Shown here: positions 1 through 5,582 of the stretch, one piece after another | How positions within the stretch are numbered: position 1 is the first letter of the stretch | How the letters are laid out: every line of letters starts with the position of its first letter | From: Flammeovirgaceae bacterium | GTDB taxonomy: Bacteria; Bacteroidota; Bacteroidia; Cytophagales; Cyclobacteriaceae | Direction of reading: 5' to 3' | DNA: 5,582 nucleotides | Assembly: GCA_003228395.1 (NCBI GenBank) | Contig: QIDJ01000017.1 | Span: forward strand, 1-5,582 | Notes under the pieces: generated by a model | Database searches by the model: none | Told to the model about the DNA's origin: nothing | What the model saw: the letters and a program-made list of their open reading frames with translations, nothing else | Made by a program: the position numbers and the translations under genes

Positions 1-950
1 GCAACGCGGGTAAACCCATAATCATGTGCCACCCATACTCCATTATCACTGTCTGTTGAAATAGTATAAACCTGGTTGTCTGGTAACCCCGTGTGGTAGT
101 TTATAATGCCGTCGATTTTCTCCGATTCCGAATTGACAAACACCACGCCACCTGACAAGGTCGAAACGGCGATCAGGGTATCACTCACCCAAAGCAACCT
201 GATCGGATTCGATCCGCCAATATAACCCTCGTCATCCAATGTCAGTTGCACAAGTGAATCACTCCTGTTTATCCAGATATCTCCTATGGAAGTAAGTATA
301 GCATTTTTTGAGGCCGATCGTTCTTCAATCCAGATAATATCCGATTCGATGGAATCAAATGCATTAAATGGTGTAACATTCTGATAATCATAGGACAGTT
401 TGAGCAATCCGGAATCATGTGTGTTGATCAGAATTTCGTTTTGGATGCTAAAAAGGTTCCTGAATTCCCGGCCGGTGTCTGTAAGATGAACCGATAATGA
501 ATCGGTTTCCGGAGAATACACATACAACCTCTTTCCGGTAAGGAACAAAATATCATCGTGATAACCGGTCGCTGAAATTATATCGTCAATTTCCGGTCCG
601 TTACGGATAGTCTGAAATTCGAGCTGGCGCTTTTCATTCCACGAGACTTTGCCTATCAGGTCCCTGCCGCCTGCATATACGGTGTTATCGTTGGCAACCA
701 CCAGTTGAAAAATTGCGGCAGGAGACGGGAAAAGTGTCCATGTCTGGCCATCATATTGTATTACTCCCTTCCTGTTGGCAATCCAAAGTATTCCATGCTG
801 GTCCTGGACAAGGCAGAAATTCACATTATCGAAAAGATCGGAAGAAGGGGAATGATGTGTAAGAAAATAATCCCCATCCTGGCAAATGGCATCCATTCTT
901 GTCAGGAAGATGTATAGAAACAATAAAATGGCTGTACGGAACTTTTTCAC
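1..950 (-). CDS. Two-component regulator propeller (reg_prop) protein, N-terminal part, cut by the left window edge
   Basis: The frame is open from a GTG at 950-948 to the window edge, giving 316 codons of a longer protein. An in-frame TGA at 989-987 and the lack of any upstream ATG restrict the start. The GTG start gives a signal-like N-terminus: KKFR followed by a hydrophobic core AILLFLYIFL (residues 7-16). The first internal ATG (896-894) would destroy this. Propeller blades are visible as reg_prop motifs: FDNVNFCLVQDQHGILWIAN (40-59) followed by GVIQYDG, and around 288-316 GLPDNQVYTI with NGVWVAHDYGFTRV. Between them are weaker blades with VYAGG (91-95), RLYVY (141-145) and GDIWIN (223-228). 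In Bacteroidota such propellers are usually periplasmic sensor modules of hybrid histidine kinases, LuxR-type regulators or phosphatase/cyclase proteins, often with a Y_Y_Y domain and a membrane helix after the propeller. The output domain is outside the window, so the class is unknown. The family call is strong; a sensor role is inference. A non-signalling propeller protein remains possible. Confidence 0.85.
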   Translation of the reverse strand, partial: MKKFRTAILLFLYIFLTRMDAICQDGDYFLTHHSPSSDLFDNVNFCLVQDQHGILWIANRKGVIQYDGQTWTLFPSPAAIFQLVVANDNTVYAGGRDLIGKVSWNEKRQLEFQTIRNGPEIDDIISATGYHDDILFLTGKRLYVYSPETDSLSVHLTDTGREFRNLFSIQNEILINTHDSGLLKLSYDYQNVTPFNAFDSIESDIIWIEERSASKNAILTSIGDIWINRSDSLVQLTLDDEGYIGGSNPIRLLWVSDTLIAVSTLSGGVVFVNSESEKIDGIINYHTGLPDNQVYTISTDSDNGVWVAHDYGFTRV

Positions 951-970
951 ATTTGCTTCTTTTGTATGGC

Positions 971-999
971 TAAAGTTAAAAAAAGCTCAGGATAAACAA
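971..999 (-). promoter_or_regulatory. Candidate Bacteroidota-type promoter for the propeller gene
   Basis: Read on the minus strand, TTG at 999-997 is followed after 18 nt by TAACTTTA at 978-971. This resembles the Bacteroidota sigma-ABfr pattern (TTG-type -33 box, TAnnTTTG -7 box), with a single mismatch in the last base of the -7 box. The box ends 20 nt before the GTG at 950, so the leader would be only about 13-15 nt and A-rich, without a Shine-Dalgarno sequence. The site lies in the 72-bp gap after recG, the only clear break in the row of genes apart from the 57 bp after ssb. AT-rich DNA gives such matches by chance, so this is a weak call. Confidence 0.35.
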
Positions 1000-1022
1000 G
1001 GAAGTTGTGTAATTTTCAGAAT

Positions 1023-3119
1023 TCAACTTATCCGGCTCCAGTTCACTGCCGTTTTTTTCAGCGAGTCGATATGTGTTCGGATCGGAACGTTTTCGGGACT
1101 GATTAACTGCGGGTCTTTATCGAGCAGCCGGATAGCCGCATCACGTGCGGTCTGCAATATCACGGCGTCTTTCCCAAGATCAGCCAGCAGCAGATCCAGT
1201 ACCCCGCTTTGCTGTGTGCCCATCAGGTCGCCGGGGCCGCGCAATTTCAGGTCAACATCCGCAATATCAAATCCATTTGTTGTGCGTATCATAGTTTCGA
1301 TACGAATACGGGCATCTTTTGACAATTTATAATCTGTCATCAGAATGCACCATGATTGATCTGCCCCTCTTCCTACACGGCCACGAAGCTGATGTAACTG
1401 GGCCAACCCGAAGCGTTCCGCATTTTCGATTACCATCACGGTAGCGTTAGACACATCAACACCCACCTCAATCACCGTGGTGGCAACCATGATTTTGGTC
1501 TCTCCTTTTACAAACCGCTGCATTTCATAATCTTTAGCATCCGGTTTCATTTTACCATGCACAATACTCACAGGAATCTGAGGGAAAGCCCTGCAGATAC
1601 TTTCATAGCCATCCATCAGGTCTTTCAAATCTGATTTTTCGGATTCTTCAATGAGTGGATAAACCACATAGATCTGGCTTCCTTTTCTGATCTCCTCTTT
1701 CATAAATCCGAATACCTTTAAGCGTGCGGAGTCATACCGGTGAAGTGTTTTCACTGGCTTCCGGCCTGCGGGCATTTCATCGATGACCGAAACATCCAGA
1801 TCGCCATACAAAGTCATGGCAAGGGTGCGTGGAATCGGGGTGGCCGTCATCACCAGCATATGCGGAAAGTAATTCGAATTTTTCTGCCATAACTTTGAAC
1901 GCTGAGCCACGCCGAAACGGTGCTGCTCATCAATAACTGCCAGCCCCAGGTTTTTAAACTGCACAACATCTTCCAGAAGGGCATGTGTTCCGGTAAGTAT
2001 ATGCAGATCGCCATCGAGAAGCATTTTGTGAATAACCTTTCTTTCGCTGGTTTTGGTTGAACCGGTAAGCAAAGCCATTTGCAAGCCCATTTTCAATGCC
2101 AGTGGTTTTAACCCGTTGTAATGCTGAATAGCCAGTATTTCAGTGGGGGCCATCATTGCTGCCTGAGCGTCTCCGTTTATTGCCAGCAGCATACAAAGAA
2201 AGGCGACAATGGTTTTACCGCTTCCAACATCACCCTGAAGCAGACGGTTCATTTGCTTGCCCGAACGCATATCCCGGTAAATCTCCCGGATTACCTTTTT
2301 TTGGGCGCCTGTAAGCTCAAAAGGCATGTGCTTGTTGTAAAACTTCGTGATAAGGTTGGTTTTGCTAAACACCATTCCCTTGTATTTCTCTATCCGGGAA
2401 ATCTTCATTTGAAGAAGTTTGAGCTGTATATAAAACAACTCCTCAAATTTCAGCCTGAACTGTGCTTTTTGAAGCATCTGATGGTTGTCCGGGAAATGAA
2501 TCCGGATCATCGCTTCCTTTTTTGGCATTAGTTTAAAAGACCGCATTAAAGTATCGGGCAACGTTTCATGGATATGATTGACCGCTTTTTCCAACAATAC
2601 GGCCTGGAGCTTCATAATCGCCCTGCTGTCCAGAAATTTGGATTTGAGTTTTTCCGTACTCGAATAAACAGGCTGCAGACAACCTGACGTATCATGTTGC
2701 GGTGTAACGATATCCAGTTCGGGGTGTGCCATATTTAATTTACTGTGCCGGTATGCCACGGGTTTTCCGAATACCACATATTCAACTCCCGGATGCAGTT
2801 TTTTTTGTACCCACTGCAATCCCTTGAACCACACCAGCTCCAGCTCCCCGGTATCATCCTTTATTCGTGCAATGAGTCTTTTTTTCCTGCCATAGCCTGC
2901 CGTTTCCAGAAAGGTCAGAAATCCTTTTACCTGGACGAATGGCATTCCGTCCTTCAGTTCTGATAATTTGTAAAATTTAGTACGGTCTTCATAACGAAAA
3001 GGGTAATGCTGGATTAAATCAGCATAGGTAAAAATATGGAGCTCCTTATTCAGCAGCGCAGATTTTGCAGGCCCGACCCCTTTAAGAAACTCTATGGGGG
3101 TTGCGAAAAATCCAGTCAT
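1023..3119 (-). CDS. recG: ATP-dependent DNA helicase RecG
   Basis: RecG is a cytoplasmic superfamily 2 translocase that remodels branched DNA, driving fork regression and branch migration of Holliday junctions and R-loops. The product has 698 residues, close to E. coli RecG (693). An N-terminal wedge/OB region (about 1-240) includes FLKGVGPAKS (11-20). Helicase motifs follow in order: Walker A GDVGSGKT (296-303), motif Ia APTEILA (324-330), Walker B DEQH (397-400), motif III TATPIPRT (425-432), motif V region ATTVIEVGVDV (546-556) and motif VI QLRGRVGRG (577-585). The TRG motif region RGPGDLMGTQQSG (627-639), typical of RecG/Mfd, is present. The ATG (3119-3117) directly follows the gldD stop codon with no spacer (TAA|ATG), and no Shine-Dalgarno is evident, so translation probably depends on termination-reinitiation from gldD. 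All key residues are present and the gene looks intact. Identification is near certain. Confidence 0.98.
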   Translation of the reverse strand: MTGFFATPIEFLKGVGPAKSALLNKELHIFTYADLIQHYPFRYEDRTKFYKLSELKDGMPFVQVKGFLTFLETAGYGRKKRLIARIKDDTGELELVWFKGLQWVQKKLHPGVEYVVFGKPVAYRHSKLNMAHPELDIVTPQHDTSGCLQPVYSSTEKLKSKFLDSRAIMKLQAVLLEKAVNHIHETLPDTLMRSFKLMPKKEAMIRIHFPDNHQMLQKAQFRLKFEELFYIQLKLLQMKISRIEKYKGMVFSKTNLITKFYNKHMPFELTGAQKKVIREIYRDMRSGKQMNRLLQGDVGSGKTIVAFLCMLLAINGDAQAAMMAPTEILAIQHYNGLKPLALKMGLQMALLTGSTKTSERKVIHKMLLDGDLHILTGTHALLEDVVQFKNLGLAVIDEQHRFGVAQRSKLWQKNSNYFPHMLVMTATPIPRTLAMTLYGDLDVSVIDEMPAGRKPVKTLHRYDSARLKVFGFMKEEIRKGSQIYVVYPLIEESEKSDLKDLMDGYESICRAFPQIPVSIVHGKMKPDAKDYEMQRFVKGETKIMVATTVIEVGVDVSNATVMVIENAERFGLAQLHQLRGRVGRGADQSWCILMTDYKLSKDARIRIETMIRTTNGFDIADVDLKLRGPGDLMGTQQSGVLDLLLADLGKDAVILQTARDAAIRLLDKDPQLISPENVPIRTHIDSLKKTAVNWSRIS

Positions 3120-3755
3120 TTATTGAGGGTAAAGATAATCTCCGGAATGTTTCCATTCCAGCGTATTCAACAAATGTATGATGTCTTTTTTAATGTATTC
3201 GATCGAAGGGGCAAGCGAATCATTTTTTGTTGCTGTATTAAAATACAACGCACCCCGCAAAAAATGATATACTGAATCCGTGATATAAAACTGAAACTGA
3301 CTGGGTACTTCTCCTTCAAGTTCGGCTACAATGGCGGTTTTTCCATTAGGCGTTTTCAGGATGGACTCATTGATTGCATAGGCTTTTATCTGATGTTTTG
3401 AGGTGAGTTTAAACGCATCGTTCAGCAACCCGTAAAGCGTATCCGTGTTTTGATAAACAGGTTTATATGAAATGTTGATACTGGCGTCTAATCCGGGATA
3501 ATAGATATTTATCCAATAGGGTTCGCGAAGCCAGGATGTATCTGCTGATATCTCAGCATGAACAGAACGTTCAAACATATAAGGAAATGTGTCAGCTAGT
3601 TGTGTATATTGGTGAGAGGGAATATCTATCCGGTTATAGCCTTTAGGTTTAGGCATAAAATCTTTTTTACAGGAGGCAAAAAGAATAATAAATAATAACG
3701 AATAAAAATCAGGGCGTTTTAGCCAGCTTCGTTTCCTCATCGCCTGTTGATTCAT
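3120..3755 (-). CDS. gldD: Gliding motility-associated lipoprotein GldD
   Basis: The 211-residue product matches GldD, a lipoprotein required for gliding in Flavobacterium johnsoniae; its biochemical role is not known. The N-terminus is basic (RKRSWLKR), followed by a short hydrophobic stretch and a lipobox-like LFASC with Cys29, so it should be a lipoprotein; Phe at -3 is less usual than Leu. After the cysteine comes KKD and no run of acidic residues of the kind linked to surface export, so a periplasm-facing position is inferred. Family signatures are KPKGYNRID (36-44), WINIYYPG (81-88) with SYKP (96-99), and [20 protein letters not shown] (153-172). The start at 3755 overlaps gldE by 47 nt; an AAGGG lies 9 nt upstream of this ATG. 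A second in-frame ATG at codon 6 (3740-3738) would leave a 32-nt overlap and keep the signal sequence. The stop codon abuts recG. Confidence 0.93.
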   Translation of the reverse strand: MNQQAMRKRSWLKRPDFYSLLFIILFASCKKDFMPKPKGYNRIDIPSHQYTQLADTFPYMFERSVHAEISADTSWLREPYWINIYYPGLDASINISYKPVYQNTDTLYGLLNDAFKLTSKHQIKAYAINESILKTPNGKTAIVAELEGEVPSQFQFYITDSVYHFLRGALYFNTATKNDSLAPSIEYIKKDIIHLLNTLEWKHSGDYLYPQ

Positions 3756-5070
3756 TGATAAAAACCCTTACTTTCTTAATCCGGCGCTTATCTACGGCCG
3801 CGACTGTAAATACGTATTTGCTAAAAACGATCTTTTCGCCTGCCTGTGGTAACTTAGAATAAAGTTCAAGAATCAATCCGCCCAGCGATTCGCTTTCGCC
3901 TTTCACATCTTCAAAGACAGCAGGGTCTTCACCCACTACTTTACAAAAGTCATTCAGCGAAGTTTTACCTTCAAATATATATGTGCGTTCATCCAGTTTG
4001 CGATGGGCTATCTCATCTTCATCAAATTCGTCTTTGATCTCACCCACAATTTCTTCAATCACATCCTCAAGTGTAATCAGGCCTGAAGTTCCACCATATT
4101 CATCTACTACAATGGCCATATGTACCCTTTTTTCCTGGAAGTCGCGAAGTAACGTATCGATTTTTTTGTTTTCCGGCACAAAATACCCGGGTCTCAGGAG
4201 CTTTTGCCACTGAAACTTTTCGCCTTTATCAAGATGAGGGAGCAGATCTTTGATATATAATATGCCTTCAATATTGTCAATTGATTCGCGGTATGCAGGT
4301 ATCCGGGAATAACCCGAGGCGTTTACGATTTTCAACAATTCATCAAATTTAATTTCAATATCCACACTGGTTATGTCCACCCGTGAACGCATAACCTGGC
4401 GAGTCGAAATGGTACCAAATGTCATAATTCCTCTGATGATATCTTTTTCCTCCTCACTTGTTTCTTCATCGGTAGTGATCTCAAGCGCATCGCTCAACTC
4501 TTTCATGGAAATATCGTATCCTTTCTTTTTCAACAGCGTTTCCACTACGTTGCTTATTGCCATTAAAAACACAGATAAAGGTTTTAGCAGGGTGTTAAAA
4601 AAGAGAAGTATAAGCGAAGTGTGCCGGGCAAACTTCAGGTTGTTCTGTGTGGCATACACTTTGGGGATGACTTCGCCAAAAAAAACAATGAAAAAAGTAA
4701 CACAAAATGTAAGTATTAAGATAAATCTGCCTTCGGTCGTTTGAGAACCGGTAACCCGCCACATCATAAATGTAGCGAGCGTCACAATAGCCACATTGAT
4801 GGTATTATTAAGAATAAGTATGGTAGCCAGTAGTCGTTTGGGATGCTTCAGAAGTTTGACTATAGCTTTATCGGCTTTTTTATTGCTTTGCAGACTGCTG
4901 TCGAGGTGGTTCGGGTCAAGGGAAAAAAATGCCACTTCGGATCCGGATACCATTGCCGACAATATAAGAAGTACAATCAATAATCCTCCGCCTATTGAAT
5001 AATAGGTATATGAAGATACGAATATGATGGCCAGAATATAACTGGGAGGGTCGTCTATGGTTGCTTCCAA
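3709..5070 (-). CDS. gldE: Gliding motility-associated protein GldE (CNNM/DUF21, CBS pair, CorC domain)
   Basis: The 453-residue membrane protein has the architecture of the CorB/CorC/HlyC-type CNNM family. A CNNM/DUF21 transmembrane domain (about 25-180) contains GSEVAFFSL (43-51), LNNTINVA (87-94) and GEVIPKVYA (132-140). A CBS pair follows: one around 220-280 with [11 protein letters not shown] and SGYSRIPAY, one around 290-345 with [21 protein letters not shown] CorC_HlyC domain (about 355-440) ends the protein. Relatives are linked to Mg2+/Co2+ homeostasis and CBS domains often bind adenine nucleotides; transport by GldE itself is inference. Its place between ssb and gldD identifies it as GldE rather than a general CorB paralogue. 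The start is TTG (5070-5068): an in-frame TAA lies 21 nt upstream with no ATG or GTG after it, and a GGAG sits 4 nt before the TTG. The first in-frame ATG (codon 40) would remove most of the first membrane helix. The last 47 nt, including the TGA, overlap gldD. Confidence 0.93.
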   Translation of the reverse strand: MEATIDDPPSYILAIIFVSSYTYYSIGGGLLIVLLILSAMVSGSEVAFFSLDPNHLDSSLQSNKKADKAIVKLLKHPKRLLATILILNNTINVAIVTLATFMMWRVTGSQTTEGRFILILTFCVTFFIVFFGEVIPKVYATQNNLKFARHTSLILLFFNTLLKPLSVFLMAISNVVETLLKKKGYDISMKELSDALEITTDEETSEEEKDIIRGIMTFGTISTRQVMRSRVDITSVDIEIKFDELLKIVNASGYSRIPAYRESIDNIEGILYIKDLLPHLDKGEKFQWQKLLRPGYFVPENKKIDTLLRDFQEKRVHMAIVVDEYGGTSGLITLEDVIEEIVGEIKDEFDEDEIAHRKLDERTYIFEGKTSLNDFCKVVGEDPAVFEDVKGESESLGGLILELYSKLPQAGEKIVFSKYVFTVAAVDKRRIKKVRVFINESTGDEETKLAKTP

Positions 5071-5078
5071 TACGCTCC
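5068..5078 (-). promoter_or_regulatory. Ribosome binding site and TTG start of gldE
   Basis: On the minus strand the sequence reads GGAG, four bases CGTA, then TTG. This is one of few Shine-Dalgarno-like sites in the window and supports the TTG as the gldE start, since no ATG or GTG codon lies between the upstream in-frame TAA and it. The 4-nt spacer is shorter than the usual 5-9 nt. Confidence 0.5.
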
Positions 5079-5127
5079 TAAACGTTAATTATATTAAATT
5101 TACTGGTATTTCTTTTATGATTAAAGC

Positions 5128-5582
5128 TCAGAACGGTAAATCATCCGCTTCCTCAGACTTAATATTAGCCGGAATTTCCTCAGAAGCAGGCTGTGCCGGC
5201 TCTGTTGCCTGTGCCTGTGTCTGTGTCTGTGCTTGTGCCTGTGCAGGTGCTGCAGCGGTTGTTCCCGGGGTATCAGCACTTCGCCTGCCGCCTAACATGG
5301 TCATGTTGTCACCTACAACTTCCGTCGTATATCTGGTTCCGGATTCACTCTCCCACGACCTTGTACGCAAACGGCCTTCGATATAAACCTGATCCCCCTT
5401 TTTCAGGTATTTCTCTGCCACTTCAGCCAGACCTCTCCACAAAACAATATTGTGCCATTCGGTAATGGTTTTCCTTTCTCCTGTAGTCCGGTCTTTATAA
5501 CTTTCAGAAGTTGCCAGAGAAAAAGATGACACTGCCACACCACTTTCAAGATGTCTTACTTCAGGATCTTTGCCAAGATTGC
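5128..5582 (-). CDS. ssb: Single-stranded DNA-binding protein SSB, N-terminus cut by the right window edge
   Basis: SSB coats single-stranded DNA during replication, recombination and repair and recruits partner enzymes through its C-terminal tip. The frame is open to the window edge and starts inside the family motif NLGKDPEVR; by comparison with E. coli SSB about 12 N-terminal residues are missing, giving a protein of roughly 162 residues. The OB fold covers visible residues 1-100, with [10 protein letters not shown] (21-30), TEWHNIVLW (40-48), [16 protein letters not shown] (61-76) and YTTEVV (84-89). The tryptophans of TEWH and RTRSW are kept; the position of E. coli Trp40 (SESW) is Tyr here. 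A Gln/Ala/Thr-rich linker (about 101-140) follows, built on a short DNA repeat. The tip EEADDLPF is canonical. A GTG at 5538 (codon 15 of the visible part) is an internal valine codon, not the start. gldE follows after 57 bp. Confidence 0.97.
   Translation of the reverse strand, partial: NLGKDPEVRHLESGVAVSSFSLATSESYKDRTTGERKTITEWHNIVLWRGLAEVAEKYLKKGDQVYIEGRLRTRSWESESGTRYTTEVVGDNMTMLGGRRSADTPGTTAAAPAQAQAQTQTQAQATEPAQPASEEIPANIKSEEADDLPF
5205..5252. repeat. Imperfect hexanucleotide tandem repeat inside the ssb linker
   Basis: On the plus strand a 6-bp unit close to GTGCCT is repeated about eight times in tandem, with variants GTGTCT (twice), GTGCTT, GTGCAG, GTGCTG and a leading TTGCCT. On the coding strand it encodes alternating Ala-Gln and Thr-Gln dipeptides (visible SSB residues 113-125, [12 protein letters not shown]). 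Since the unit is 6 bp, gain or loss of copies keeps the frame and changes only linker length. Confidence 0.8.

Noticed and set aside
979..985. Run of seven T on the minus strand as a terminator for recG
   Set aside because: No stable GC-containing stem precedes the run; the only inverted repeat nearby is a 4-bp ACAA/TTGT.
886..1332. A 148-codon plus-strand open frame across the recG end
   Set aside because: It lies almost wholly antisense to the conserved C-terminal region of recG and its translation is serine/arginine-rich without recognisable features.
2121..2531. A 136-codon plus-strand open frame inside recG
   Set aside because: It is antisense to conserved helicase sequence including Walker A; the protein shows no domain or signal.
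5090..5097. TAAATTTA on the minus strand as a -7 box for gldE
   Set aside because: No TTG-like -33 box lies at the right distance, and the region is simply AT-rich.
5205..5252. Regular repeats as a CRISPR or regulatory repeat array
   Set aside because: The 6-bp units have no spacers and lie in frame inside the ssb coding sequence.
5057..5386. Plus-strand open frame with a run of alternating Cys-Ala/Cys-Val
   Set aside because: The dipeptide run is the antisense reading of the hexanucleotide repeat in the ssb linker, and the rest is antisense to the SSB OB fold.
5128..5538. A shortened ssb starting at the GTG at 5538
   Set aside because: The frame continues upstream to the edge with the conserved NLGKDPEVR motif, so this GTG is an internal valine.

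Overview
The window comes from the chromosome of a member of the Bacteroidota. The main evidence is the block ssb - gldE - gldD: gldD and gldE encode gliding-associated proteins essentially confined to this phylum, and the same order next to ssb is known from Flavobacterium. A reg_prop (two-component regulator propeller) protein and the weak or absent Shine-Dalgarno sequences fit the same phylum. I cannot place it below phylum. The presence of gldD and gldE alone does not prove that the organism glides.

Every supported gene is on the minus strand, so the window reads from right to left. Region 5582-5128 holds ssb, cut by the window edge and missing only about its first 12 codons. It ends in the canonical acidic DDLPF tip. 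After 57 bp comes gldE (5070-3709), a CNNM/DUF21-CBS-CorC membrane protein that starts with TTG. Its end overlaps by 47 nt the start of gldD (3755-3120), a lipoprotein. The gldD stop codon directly abuts the ATG of recG (3119-1023), a full-length branched-DNA helicase. The overlap and the TAA/ATG junction indicate that gldE, gldD and recG are translated from one message; ssb probably belongs to it too. After a 72-bp gap with a plausible Bacteroidota-type promoter, a further gene starts with GTG (950 to the left edge). It encodes an exported beta-propeller protein whose C-terminal half lies outside the window.

Functionally the cluster mixes DNA maintenance (SSB, RecG; RecG is known in other bacteria to bind the SSB C-terminal tip) with envelope and gliding functions (GldE, GldD). 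The propeller gene at the left looks like the sensor part of a signalling protein and is probably a separate transcription unit. The window is gene-dense: no non-coding stretch exceeds about 75 bp, and I see no RNA genes, mobile elements, CRISPR arrays or foreign-looking DNA. I did not find a convincing undescribed system. The most open items are the truncated propeller protein, the translationally coupled gldD-recG junction, the non-ATG starts and a hexanucleotide repeat that builds the SSB linker.
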